Origin: Paenibacillus_AQ nitricinens
GTDB lineage: Bacteria > Bacillota > Bacilli > Paenibacillales > Paenibacillaceae
Length of the DNA: 64,000 bases
NCBI RefSeq assembly: GCF_052056485.1
Contig: NZ_CP183948.1
Coordinates: 1,364,001 to 1,428,000, forward strand
Direction of reading: 5' to 3'
Part shown: positions 34,643 to 43,263 of the stretch, piece by piece
Numbering within the stretch: the first letter of the stretch is position 1
Layout: each line of letters opens with the position of its first letter
Made by a program: the position numbers and the translations under genes
The notes under the pieces: generated by a model
What the model saw: only the letters and a program-made list of their open reading frames with translations
Told to the model about the DNA's origin: nothing
Database searches by the model: none

Positions 34643-35798
34643 TGAATGGATTACTCCGCGTGTACGGGAGATTGCCCCCTCGGGGATTCGGGCTTTTTTT
34701 GACCTAAGTACAGGGAATCAGGATATTATATCGCTTGGTGTAGGCGAGCCTGATTTCGTTACACCGGAGCATGTAAGAGCTGCCTGTATTCGTGCTTTGA
34801 ATAATGGGGAGACGATGTATACACCAAATTCCGGCTTGTTGGAGCTTAGAGAAGAGATCGCCTCTTATCTGCATACAAGCTTCAATCTCCGCTATGAGCC
34901 AACTAACGAGATTATGGTTACAGTGGGAAGCAGTGAAGCCGTGGATTTGGCTCTGCGGGCCTTTATTACACCCGGGGATGAGATTATCGTCCCTTCTCCG
35001 AGCTATATTGCGTATTCGCCGATTACTCATTTGAACGGTGGGGTTACAGTAGAGGTTGAATCTTCAGCCGAGCAGGGGTTTAAGCTTACTCCTGAAGCGT
35101 TGCGGCAGGTAATTACCCCGCGTTCCAAGATTCTTATGGTTAATTTTCCGACTAATCCTACAGGGGCAGTAATGACTTACGAGGATTGGCTGCCCATTGC
35201 ACAGATTGTAAAAGAGAATAACTTACTTGTCATATCAGATGAAATCTATGCCGAGCTAACCTATGATCGTCAGCATGTCAGCATAGCCGCACTTCCCGGG
35301 ATGTTGGAACGAACAATTGTTATTAGCGGCTTCTCCAAAGCTTTTGCGATGACTGGCTGGAGAGTAGGTTATGCTTGTGGTGATCAGGAATTAATTGCTG
35401 CGATGCTCAAAATCCATCAGTACACTGCGATGTGTGCTCCAATACTAGGTCAAATCGCTGCCATTGAATCACTACGGAACGGTATGGAACATAAGGAACA
35501 TATGAAACGATGCTTCGATGAGCGAAGAAAGCTGCTGGTTAATGGATTTCGATCTATTGGTTTACCTTGCCACGAGCCGGAGGGTGCATTTTATGTCTTT
35601 CCTTCCGTCGCTAATACCGGAATGAAGTCAGAGAATTTCGCTTTGCAGCTGCTCAAGGAGGTTGGTGTTGCTGCGGTCCCGGGCCATGTGTTTGGAGCAG
35701 GTGGAGAGGGGCATATTCGCTGCTCTTATGCAGCATCCCTACAAAAATTGACGGAAGCGTTGGAGAGAATCGAAGGATTTATGAAAGTGAAGTTGTAA
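34635..35798 (+). CDS. PLP-dependent aminotransferase (class I/II)
   Basis: The 387-residue enzyme has 'NFPTNPTGAV' near residue 170, 'SDEIYAELTYD' near 202 and the PLP lysine in 'SGFSKAFAMTGWRVGY' near 235, with Arg for the substrate carboxylate in 'GHIRCSYA' near 362. It is a PatA/aspartate-type aminotransferase; the substrate is uncertain. The 8-base overlap with ddl ties it to cell-wall amino acid supply (inference). The ATG follows AGAGGTG. Confidence 0.85.
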   Translation: MHNEWITPRVREIAPSGIRAFFDLSTGNQDIISLGVGEPDFVTPEHVRAACIRALNNGETMYTPNSGLLELREEIASYLHTSFNLRYEPTNEIMVTVGSSEAVDLALRAFITPGDEIIVPSPSYIAYSPITHLNGGVTVEVESSAEQGFKLTPEALRQVITPRSKILMVNFPTNPTGAVMTYEDWLPIAQIVKENNLLVISDEIYAELTYDRQHVSIAALPGMLERTIVISGFSKAFAMTGWRVGYACGDQELIAAMLKIHQYTAMCAPILGQIAAIESLRNGMEHKEHMKRCFDERRKLLVNGFRSIGLPCHEPEGAFYVFPSVANTGMKSENFALQLLKEVGVAAVPGHVFGAGGEGHIRCSYAASLQKLTEALERIEGFMKVKL

Positions 35799-35807
35799 TT
35801 CTAGTGG

Positions 35808-35835
35808 TCCCCATCTATCATAGATGGGGGCTTTT
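35808..35835 (+). terminator. Terminator of ddlR-ddl-aminotransferase
   Basis: CCCCATCTA pairs with TAGATGGGG around a 3-base loop and is followed by GCTTTTCTG. Confidence 0.85.
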
Positions 35836-35890
35836 CTGTGTAGATAAGATAGAATAGGTTATACGGATATCTTTAATTGGAGGTTAAAAT

Positions 35891-36952
35891 ATGATTTCAA
35901 CTATTCAAGAAGTAATTAAACGAATCACACCAGCGGATGAACAGTCTTTCCTCAAGGCGGAGCACCGTTTGAACATTCTAACCAAACCACCGGGCAGCCT
36001 GGGACAATTGGAGACGCTGGCCGTTAAGCTCGCTGGAATTTCGGGTACGGAGCAGCCTAGTTTCACCAGACGAACGGTAGTTGTGATGGCTGCCGATCAC
36101 GGTGTATGCTGCGAGGGAGTTAGTGCATTTCCACAGGAAGTCACCATGCAGATGGCCTATAATTTTCTCAGCGGAGGAGCGGCGGTGAATGTACTGGCAC
36201 GTCAAGCTGGGGCTGAGGTGAAGTTCGTAGATATCGGTGTTAACGGTGATCTTAGTCATGAGGATCTGATTGATCGTAAAGTGCGCCGTGGAACGGATAA
36301 TATAGCCGTGGGACCTGCGATGAGTCGTGAAGAAGCGATGAGTGCTATGCTTGTAGGAATAAGTATCGCACAAGAAGCGATTGAGAACGGGACGGAGATT
36401 TTTATTACAGGTGAAATGGGCATAGGAAATACAACGGCTAGCGCTGCCATTCTGTGTGCTCTAAAAGGAATAGCACCTGAAGAAGCCGTCGGAAGAGGAA
36501 CGGGAATTGATGATGAACGTTTACTACATAAGATTGCTGTTGTGGAACGCGCTTTAAAGGTGAATCAGCCGAATCCGGCAGATCCGCTGGATGTATTGTC
36601 CAAAGTAGGGGGATTGGAAATTGCCGGTTTGACTGGTCTGATTCTTGGCGCAGCCGCTGCTAGGGTACCTGTCATTCTGGATGGTTTTATTTCGGGCGCG
36701 GCGGCTCTTGTGGCGAAGGCGCTTGCGCCAGAATCCATTGCTTATATGATAGGCTCCCATCTATCAGGAGAACAAGGACATAAGCTGATGCTTGAGCAGC
36801 TTGGTCTTGAACCGTTGTTTAACCTGGGTCTTCGTTTGGGTGAAGGAACTGGAGGCGTATTGTCCCTTCATTTAATAGAGGCGATATGCCGCATTTTGAG
36901 TGAAATGGCCACCTTTGAAAGTGCAGGCATCTCTGGAGCTGGAAAACAATGA
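35891..36952 (+). CDS. cobT: Nicotinate-nucleotide--dimethylbenzimidazole phosphoribosyltransferase
   Basis: The 353-residue enzyme makes alpha-ribazole phosphate from nicotinate mononucleotide and the lower-ligand base. Marks are 'TKPPGSLGQLE' near residue 32, 'AADHGVCCEGVSAFP' near 70, 'FITGEMGIGNTTASAA' near 170 and the catalytic Glu in 'LRLGEGTGGVL' near 317. It starts after TTGGAGG. It overlaps cobU by 4 bases and resumes the cobalamin block after the catA/ddl insertion. Confidence 0.94.
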   Translation: MISTIQEVIKRITPADEQSFLKAEHRLNILTKPPGSLGQLETLAVKLAGISGTEQPSFTRRTVVVMAADHGVCCEGVSAFPQEVTMQMAYNFLSGGAAVNVLARQAGAEVKFVDIGVNGDLSHEDLIDRKVRRGTDNIAVGPAMSREEAMSAMLVGISIAQEAIENGTEIFITGEMGIGNTTASAAILCALKGIAPEEAVGRGTGIDDERLLHKIAVVERALKVNQPNPADPLDVLSKVGGLEIAGLTGLILGAAAARVPVILDGFISGAAALVAKALAPESIAYMIGSHLSGEQGHKLMLEQLGLEPLFNLGLRLGEGTGGVLSLHLIEAICRILSEMATFESAGISGAGKQ

Positions 36953-37497
36953 GTATTCTTGTAACGGGAGGCGCGCGTAGCGGGAAAAGTGGTTTTGCAG
37001 AAAAATTGATGTCGTCACTGGCAGATCAGGCCTTCTATGTTGCAACCGGACAAGCGTTTGATGATGAAATGAATGAACGGATTGCACTGCATCAGCAACA
37101 GCGCTCGCAAAGCGGATATGCTTGGGAGACGTTAGAGGAGCCTTATGATTTGCCAGATCTTCTTAAGCGTTTATCTGGTGAAAAGGCGGTTCTCGTAGAT
37201 TGTCTAACGTTGTGGTTATCGAATGTACTGCTAGCCATGGAAGGATTTACGGATAGGCAAGAGTTGATAGAGAGCGAGATTACAAGACTTGAAGACAGTG
37301 TACGCACATTTCAAGGAAACCTCATTTTGGTCACTAATGAGGTTGGAGACGGTATTGTTCCGGAGTATGAGCTTGGCCGATTGTACCGTGATCTGGCAGG
37401 ACGTATGAATGCGCTGCTTGCTCGGCAATGCGAGCAGGTTTTTTTAGTGACTGCTGGCATTCCAATTGAACTTAAGAGCAGGGAGTATCGTTTATGA
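36949..37497 (+). CDS. cobU: Adenosylcobinamide kinase / guanylyltransferase
   Basis: The 182-residue bifunctional enzyme phosphorylates adenosylcobinamide and then forms adenosylcobinamide-GDP. It has the P-loop 'TGGARSGKSGFAE' at residues 6-18, the guanylylated His in 'ERIALHQQQR' near 45, and 'DCLTLWLSN' near 84. Its start overlaps cobT by 4 bases and its stop overlaps cobS by 4 bases, so the three are coupled. Confidence 0.93.
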   Translation: MSILVTGGARSGKSGFAEKLMSSLADQAFYVATGQAFDDEMNERIALHQQQRSQSGYAWETLEEPYDLPDLLKRLSGEKAVLVDCLTLWLSNVLLAMEGFTDRQELIESEITRLEDSVRTFQGNLILVTNEVGDGIVPEYELGRLYRDLAGRMNALLARQCEQVFLVTAGIPIELKSREYRL

Positions 37498-38309
37498 GGG
37501 AGCGCAGGGATGCTGCCGCGGCTGCCTTTCAGTTTTTGTCCCGGTTTCCTATAAAGAGTGATCCCGGATTTTCTCCTGAGCTGCTGCGCCGAAGTGTGTT
37601 GTTCTATCCCGTGGTGGGTGCAGCTATCGGACTGTGTGTAGCTGCTGGGGCAGCTTTGACGGGATTGATTTTACCAGCTTGGCCAGCCGCTGTCATTACC
37701 CTCATTCTATGGGTAGGACTCACCGGAGGTCTGCACCTCGATGGCTGGATGGACAGTGCGGATGGTCTGCTAAGCTACCGACCGAGGGAACGGATCTTGG
37801 AGATTATGAAGGATAGCCGTGTGGGTGCGATGGGTGTGCTCGCCTGCGTGCTGCTCTTGCTGTTAAAGGCTTCATTAGTGGCAGCATTAATCGAAGGCTA
37901 CGCCTATTACGAGCTGCCACTGCTCTTGCTGCCAGCGATCTGGAGCCGCTGGTATATGGTGCGGGCAATGGTGCATTATCCCATTGCCCGCGGGAACGAG
38001 GGGCTGGCCGCGGGCTTCGCCGGCCTCGCTCCCTCGCATGAGCGGCGCGCGCTGGCGATAGCCGCGCTACTCTCGCTAGCCGCAGCCGCTGCGCCTCTGG
38101 CGCTTGGCGCTGGCTTAGCCGCGTGGCCGCTGCATCTGGCGGCAGCGTTCCTGCTGCCGGCAGCGGCCTTGGCCAGCGGCACCGTGGCTGCGCGGCGGAT
38201 TAGCAGCCGGCTCGGCGGGCTCACCGGCGATGTGTACGGCGCGCTGAATGAGCTGCTAGAGGCGGTGCTGCTACTAGTGTTAGTGTTGCTTCAGCACAAT
38301 TTCATGTGA
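37494..38309 (+). CDS. cobS: Adenosylcobinamide-GDP ribazoletransferase (cobalamin synthase)
   Basis: The 271-residue polytopic membrane enzyme joins adenosylcobinamide-GDP with alpha-ribazole to give adenosylcobalamin. It shows 'FQFLSRFPI' near residue 13 and the metal motif 'HLDGWMDSADGLLSYRPRE' near 82. The C-terminal third is very rich in alanine and GC (about 37980-38230), which sets it apart from its neighbours. It closes the cobalamin block. Confidence 0.92.
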   Translation: MRERRDAAAAAFQFLSRFPIKSDPGFSPELLRRSVLFYPVVGAAIGLCVAAGAALTGLILPAWPAAVITLILWVGLTGGLHLDGWMDSADGLLSYRPRERILEIMKDSRVGAMGVLACVLLLLLKASLVAALIEGYAYYELPLLLLPAIWSRWYMVRAMVHYPIARGNEGLAAGFAGLAPSHERRALAIAALLSLAAAAAPLALGAGLAAWPLHLAAAFLLPAAALASGTVAARRISSRLGGLTGDVYGALNELLEAVLLLVLVLLQHNFM

Positions 38310-38387
38310 CTGGCTCCTATGATGACGTTGTATCATATTTCGCCAATCATTTTGATTTTTTAGAGTTCAATAGGAAAGAGGGATGAC

Positions 38388-38714
38388 ATGGTTGCTGCCA
38401 TTCTACTATTTGTAATTGCCGGCCTTGCTGAGATCGGAGGCGGGTACTTAGTATGGTTATGGCTAAGAGAATCAAGACCTCTATGGTACGGTTTGGTAGG
38501 TTCTTTGATTCTGATAAGCTATGGTATTATTCCTACGTTGCAGAAGTTTCCATCCTTCGGTAGAGTGTATGCAGCTTACGGCGGGGTATTTATCGTGCTC
38601 GCTGTGTTGTGGGGCTGGCTAGTAGACAAGAAAACACCCGATGTATATGACTGGGTTGGTGCTGTTATTTGTGTGATCGGCGTTTCGGTCATTCTTTGGG
38701 CGCCGAGACACTAA
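38388..38714 (+). CDS. ynfA: YnfA family small membrane protein (UPF0060)
   Basis: The 108-residue protein has four membrane segments and the family marks 'GLAEIGGGYLVWLWLRES' near residue 12, 'QKFPSFGRVYAAYGG' near 52 and 'DWVGAVICVIG' near 88. Relatives belong to the small multidrug resistance superfamily. The ATG follows AAAGAGGG. It is a single-gene unit with its own terminator. Confidence 0.88.
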   Translation: MVAAILLFVIAGLAEIGGGYLVWLWLRESRPLWYGLVGSLILISYGIIPTLQKFPSFGRVYAAYGGVFIVLAVLWGWLVDKKTPDVYDWVGAVICVIGVSVILWAPRH

Positions 38715-38717
38715 CAA

Positions 38718-38755
38718 AACCCCCCGTTCAACACTTTCGTGTGAACGGGGGGGTT
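38718..38755. terminator. Bidirectional terminator between ynfA and the MCP gene
   Basis: AACCCCCCGTTCA pairs with TGAACGGGGGGTT around a short inner CAC/GTG stem. It separates two convergent genes. Confidence 0.85.
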
Positions 38756-38770
38756 ATATAAGCCTAAGCT

Positions 38771-40459
38771 TTAGATCTTAAATTGTTGCACAGCTTCCTG
38801 AAGCTTCTTAGCCTGCTCATATAGATGCTGCACGGTTACTGCATGTCCTTCAAGCTCTATACGTTGACGCTCCGAGTTCTCGGATAGTGTGTCCGCATTT
38901 TCTTGGGATCTTGAAGTAATTTGTGCGGTTTCCTCAACGGAAGCACTAACTTCTTCTGTACTTGCTGAGATTTGCTGCGTCGCCGCAGATACAGATTGAA
39001 TATTCTGATTGATGCTTTGGATCAGAATCAGAAGGTGATTGAAGGCGTCGCCAGCTTCTGCCACCTTGCCTACCCCGGAGGCTACTTCAGAATTCACATG
39101 GTTCATCTCAGTAACGGAGCGATTCATATCTTCCTGAAGTCCGAGTAGGAAATCACGAATCTGCTCATTCGCATTACGGGACTGTTCGGAAAGCTTGCGT
39201 ACTTCTCCGGCAACAACGGCAAAGCCGCGTCCATGTTCTCCTGCACGTGCTGCTTCGATCGAAGCATTGAGCGACAGCATTTGGATTTGCTTCGTAATTT
39301 CAGTAATACTATGAACGACTTCTCCGATCATTACTGAACGTTCGTTCATAACTTGTAATTGCTCCAGCGACTGCAGGGAGGCGCGTTCAACATGGCGCAT
39401 TTGCAGAACAGCGCTTTGGGCAATCTCATTACCGCCAATCGCTTCAGCGGAAGCTTCACTAATTTGCTCAGTGACTTCGGTGGCTGCTGAAGCAATATGC
39501 TGAATGCCGAAATTGATTTCTTCCATAGCTTTTGAATTATCTAGAGCGCTGCTCGCGATGGTTGTACTACCTCTTCCAATTTCTACAACAGAAGTACTAG
39601 AGTGGTCTGCCATTTTATTTAAGACCTCAACACGTTCTCTTAAAGAATTGGAATCGGTGACCACGGTGTTTGAGGTGACGAGTACATGTCCGATCATTTC
39701 TTTTAGGCGTAGGGTCATCGCTTGGAAGCTTCTGGATAGCTGAGCTACCTCATCACTGCCTTGAACCGTTAATTCCTCTGTGAAATCTCCCTCTGCGAGA
39801 CGGGCACTGTAAGCTGCAAGCTTTGAGATAGGACGGGTTATCCGCATGCTCATAAACCAGGCGCCAGTTGACCCTATGATCAGCGTTAGCAGAGTGATCC
39901 CCGCGCTGGTCCACAGGATACTGTCTGTTTTTTCTTGAATAAAGCTTACATCACTGCTGATTCCGATAACCATCGTACTTCCGGGAATTCCGATATAAGC
40001 TGACTTATGTACACCATGCGAGTCCTTGTATGTATCGCTTAGTCCACTCTTTCCTTTAAGGGCTTGCTGCATTGCAGAGGATACCTTAACAATTTCCTCG
40101 GGCTTTAATTTTGCATCATGATCTACGGACAGAACCTCAGCTTCCTTGCCTTTTAGATTGAGTAGAAAAATAGTCTCAACCCCATGCTGCTTTCTCTTAT
40201 CCTGAAAATAGAATTCAAGATTGGTGGCTGCTTGTTCGTTCTTCTTTAGTGCTTGCTGAGCATGCATTGTATTTATGTTCTTATATACGTCCTGAGCAGC
40301 TGCAGTTAGAATTTGATTGATTTGTGGCATGACATAGCTGTTGAAAATACTGGTGGATATAAAGTAGAAGCTGGTACTTAACAAAAGAGACGTGAGTAAT
40401 AGAACTACAAATAATAAACGCGTAAATCTGCGACTGATCGACTGCTTGAAACGAAACAT
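38771..40459 (-). CDS. Methyl-accepting chemotaxis protein
   Basis: The 563-residue receptor has a first membrane segment at ~12-35, an extracellular single Cache-like sensor region (~40-185), a second membrane segment near 195-217, a HAMP domain at ~218-270 ('RPISKLAAYSARLAEGDF') and the signalling coiled coil with the CheA/CheW hairpin 'ASIEAARAGEHGRGFAVVAGEV' segment near 395. It reports an unknown ligand to the flagellar motor. The ATG at 40459 follows GGGGGAGAAC; the longer frame to 40567 lacks a binding site. Confidence 0.92.
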   Translation of the reverse strand: MFRFKQSISRRFTRLLFVVLLLTSLLLSTSFYFISTSIFNSYVMPQINQILTAAAQDVYKNINTMHAQQALKKNEQAATNLEFYFQDKRKQHGVETIFLLNLKGKEAEVLSVDHDAKLKPEEIVKVSSAMQQALKGKSGLSDTYKDSHGVHKSAYIGIPGSTMVIGISSDVSFIQEKTDSILWTSAGITLLTLIIGSTGAWFMSMRITRPISKLAAYSARLAEGDFTEELTVQGSDEVAQLSRSFQAMTLRLKEMIGHVLVTSNTVVTDSNSLRERVEVLNKMADHSSTSVVEIGRGSTTIASSALDNSKAMEEINFGIQHIASAATEVTEQISEASAEAIGGNEIAQSAVLQMRHVERASLQSLEQLQVMNERSVMIGEVVHSITEITKQIQMLSLNASIEAARAGEHGRGFAVVAGEVRKLSEQSRNANEQIRDFLLGLQEDMNRSVTEMNHVNSEVASGVGKVAEAGDAFNHLLILIQSINQNIQSVSAATQQISASTEEVSASVEETAQITSRSQENADTLSENSERQRIELEGHAVTVQHLYEQAKKLQEAVQQFKI

Positions 40460-40754
40460 ATTGTTCTCCCCCTTTTTATGGGCAGTGAAGCCCCATTTCT
40501 TTATATCCCTACCGACTGCTAGTGACTGGCAACCTGCAATATATTCCATAGTTATGTAATATATCAACTAAATGGATCGGGAATGAAGTGTTTGATACTA
40601 TTCTATAGAATTAACCTCTGGATGAATAGTGAAAGTTTTAGTTTATAGAGCATATTTTTCTGAAAAAGATGAATTATTACTGACACTTTTATTTTTAGTT
40701 AATAAAAATGGGTATAAATACCCATTTCATAAATTGTTTATTTTTATGGATTGT

Positions 40755-40783
40755 TTGACGACAGTGTGATAGAGTATTAATGT
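40755..40783 (+). promoter_or_regulatory. Promoter of the preQ1 riboswitch-queuosine transporter unit
   Basis: TTGACG and TAATGT are 17 bases apart, some 25 bases before the riboswitch. The 40460-40754 interval is AT-rich and otherwise shows only the upstream region of the MCP gene. Confidence 0.5.
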
Positions 40784-40805
40784 TTTGTTCCAAAACTTAA
40801 TGTAA

Positions 40806-40847
40806 GCCGCGGTTCGTAACCATCCCGCGTAAACAAAACTAGGAGGA
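40806..40847 (+). ncRNA. PreQ1-I riboswitch (translational)
   Basis: CCGCGG and CCCGCG form the P1 stem around a GTTCGTAACCAT loop. An A-rich stretch and AACTAGGAGG follow. This matches the preQ1 class I layout, in which the tail folds back into the loop as a pseudoknot. The tail contains the ribosome binding site of the next gene, so binding of preQ1 should block translation. The downstream gene is a queuosine-precursor transporter, which fits. Confidence 0.85.
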
Positions 40848-40858
40848 GTTTAAGTAAT

Positions 40859-41572
40859 ATGTTTAATTTGTTGTGGGGAGTTTTATTTGTTATTGTCAAT
40901 TTTGCTTTTTTTCTGCTCTGTTACCGCCTGTTCGGCAAAAGTGGAATGTATGCCTGGGTAGGTATCGCTACTGTAATTGCTAATATTCAGGTAGCTAAGA
41001 CGATTGCTATGCCATTTGATATCGTGATGACACTCGGAAATACGATGTATGTCACTTTGTATATGACCAGCGATTTGCTTAATGAGAAGTATGGACGAGC
41101 AGAAGCACGTAAAGCGGTTTGGTTTGGTTTCTTCACCTTGCTTATGACGACAGTCATTATGCAGATGGTACTAGTATTTAAGCCACAAGAGACCGATATT
41201 GCTCAGTCTTCTTTGGAGACGATTTTTGGGCTGATGCCTCGACTAGCGTTGGGTAGTTTAACTGCTTATTTCATTAGTCAGTTCCTAGATGTTCGGTTGT
41301 ATTCCTGGATTCGCAAATATTACAGCACCTCAAGTCAGCTGTGGATCCGTTCGAACGGTAGTACGATGGTTAGCTCTTTTGTGGATACACTAATCTTCTG
41401 CACCATTGCATTTGCTGGGTTGTATAACTGGAGTGTGTGGTTTGAAATTTTGCTTACAACGTATCTGGCGAAATTCTTACTAACCGCAGTCGGCACACCT
41501 ATCTTATATATCGCCCGAACTTTTACTTTTGCTGAAGATGGGGCATTATCATCCGCTCAAAAGAAAAATTAA
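40859..41572 (+). CDS. Queuosine precursor transporter (YhhQ/QPT family)
   Basis: The 237-residue protein has six or seven membrane segments and the VUT/YhhQ marks 'ATVIANIQVAKTI' near residue 37, 'YMTSDLLNEKYGRAEARKAV' near 72, 'SLTAYFISQFLDVRLY' near 135 and 'DTLIFCTIAFAG' near 178. It imports preQ0, preQ1 or queuine for tRNA modification. The preQ1 riboswitch in its leader supports the call. It starts behind AGGAGGAG. Confidence 0.9.
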   Translation: MFNLLWGVLFVIVNFAFFLLCYRLFGKSGMYAWVGIATVIANIQVAKTIAMPFDIVMTLGNTMYVTLYMTSDLLNEKYGRAEARKAVWFGFFTLLMTTVIMQMVLVFKPQETDIAQSSLETIFGLMPRLALGSLTAYFISQFLDVRLYSWIRKYYSTSSQLWIRSNGSTMVSSFVDTLIFCTIAFAGLYNWSVWFEILLTTYLAKFLLTAVGTPILYIARTFTFAEDGALSSAQKKN

Positions 41573-41584
41573 ACACAATACAGC

Positions 41585-41626
41585 CAGCGCGTACCGATCA
41601 TAATCGATGCGCGCTGTTTGATTTTT
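41585..41626 (+). terminator. Terminator of the queuosine transporter gene
   Basis: CAGCGCG pairs with CGCGCTG, with inner GAT/ATC pairs, followed by TTTGATTTTT. Confidence 0.8.
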
Positions 41627-41781
41627 CCAGTCGTAAGAGGCTTAATCGTTCCATATAAATATGTACATAAAATTAATATAAAGCTAAAATAAGCTATCGT
41701 AGCCATTCCAATTGTATCCCATGCAATTCAGAGGTGTGCATAATCGGTAGACACAGAAATTACGAACAGGTGTGATGAAGG

Positions 41782-43263
41782 ATGAATCTAGTAGTTCCTA
41801 TACTGCGTCATGCAGCACAGCAGCCCGACAGTATTGCCTTAACCCATAACCAAGCGAGTCATACTTATGCAACATTAGTACAAGCGATGCGGAGAATTGC
41901 GAATGGTCTACAGCAAAAGGGTCTGAGACATGACAAAATCGCTATTTTATCTACGAATCGCATTGAATTTGTTGAGGTTTTCTTGGGGGCTATTTATGCA
42001 GGCTGTGTTCCCATCCCTTTAGATCCCAAGTGGAGTGCAAACGAACAGCAGGTTATTATAGAGCAGTGCCAGCCGACAATGATTTTTGCCGAGCCGGAAG
42101 CTGCAAAGAATTTGGTCTTCAGGGAGCAAGCGATCCCAACAATGATTTTTACAAAAGATCGGACAGGCTCCTATGATCAGTGGCTGGATGCGCTGAAGCC
42201 AGAAGCTGAATTGGATGAGACGAATGAATTATTATTTATCGGCTTCACTTCAGGCACAACTGGACTGCCCAAAGGATATATGCGTACCCATTTATCGTGG
42301 TTAAAGAGCTTTGAGGTATCGAGTGCTGCCTTTAAATTGGACGCTATGAAGGATGTTTTAGCACCGGGTCCGTTTGTGCATTCGCTGTCCTTGTTCGCTG
42401 TAATGCAGAGTCTGTATGGCGGAGCAAACTTTCATATTACGCAAAAATTTAGCGCCACACAGGTGTTAGAGCTGTGCAAGCAGATTCCGGGTGTGGTGTT
42501 GTTTGTTGTACCGACAATGCTTGAATCCATGATGCGGCAGGCTGTTCCTGGGCAGACGCAGATTGATGCGATTATTAGCTCAGGTGCAAAGTGGTCGGAG
42601 TTGTCCAAAAAAAGGGGCATAGAAGTGTTCGCTGGAGCGCGTCTCTATGAATCCTATGGTTCCTCAGAAGCGAGTTATATTAGTTATTTGGATGTTCTGG
42701 AAGAGCATAATCCGAGCTCTGTAGGCAAGCCCTATCCCGGAGTACAAATTTCCATTCGTGATGAAGAGTTCCATGAAGTCCCTGCGGGGGAGATTGGGCA
42801 GTTATATGTGCGAAGTGATATGATATTTCTAGGCTATCATCAATTGCCGAACGAGACTGCAGCAGCTTTTCGAGACGGATGGCTTATTTTGGAAGATAAT
42901 GTTTATCAGGATGAAGCGGGGTACTTATATCTGGCAGGTCGTTTGAAAAATAGAATTATCACCGGTGGGCTGAACGTTTATCCAGAGGAAATAGAGCGAG
43001 TGTTAGAGCATCTTCCTGAAATAGAAGAAGTAATGGTGCTCGGCGTCCCTGACGATTATTGGGGAGAACAGTTGGCCGTGCTCGTGAAATGGAATGGTGA
43101 AAAGCACTTATCTATAGACGAAATAAAGAATTATTGTCGCCAGTATTTAGCAAGTTACAAATCGCCGAAGCAGCTGCTGACAGTTGAAGAGTTTATTTAT
43201 ACAAGCAGTGGCAAAATTGCCCGGCAAGCGATGAAAGACTATGTGAAAAGAGCGATGGTATGA
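41782..43263 (+). CDS. Acyl-CoA ligase (AMP-forming), YhfT-like
   Basis: The 493-residue enzyme activates a carboxylic acid with ATP and joins it to CoA. It has the adenylation motifs 'FTSGTTGLPKGYMR' near residue 155, 'YESYGSSEASYISY' near 290, 'RLKNRIITGGLNVYPEEIERVL' in shortened form near 390, and the acyl-AMP lysine in 'YTSSGKIARQAM' near 478. In B. subtilis the related yhfT lies beside yhfS (thiolase) and a bioY gene under biotin control (established); the cognate acid is unknown. It is the first of nine coupled genes, and its stop overlaps the thiolase start. Confidence 0.82.
   Translation: MNLVVPILRHAAQQPDSIALTHNQASHTYATLVQAMRRIANGLQQKGLRHDKIAILSTNRIEFVEVFLGAIYAGCVPIPLDPKWSANEQQVIIEQCQPTMIFAEPEAAKNLVFREQAIPTMIFTKDRTGSYDQWLDALKPEAELDETNELLFIGFTSGTTGLPKGYMRTHLSWLKSFEVSSAAFKLDAMKDVLAPGPFVHSLSLFAVMQSLYGGANFHITQKFSATQVLELCKQIPGVVLFVVPTMLESMMRQAVPGQTQIDAIISSGAKWSELSKKRGIEVFAGARLYESYGSSEASYISYLDVLEEHNPSSVGKPYPGVQISIRDEEFHEVPAGEIGQLYVRSDMIFLGYHQLPNETAAAFRDGWLILEDNVYQDEAGYLYLAGRLKNRIITGGLNVYPEEIERVLEHLPEIEEVMVLGVPDDYWGEQLAVLVKWNGEKHLSIDEIKNYCRQYLASYKSPKQLLTVEEFIYTSSGKIARQAMKDYVKRAMV

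Noticed and set aside
41641..41781. BirA operator before the acyl-CoA ligase operon
   Set aside because: The TTGTTAAC-N15-GTTAACAA type pattern expected for biotin control is not visible, so biotin regulation is not claimed.
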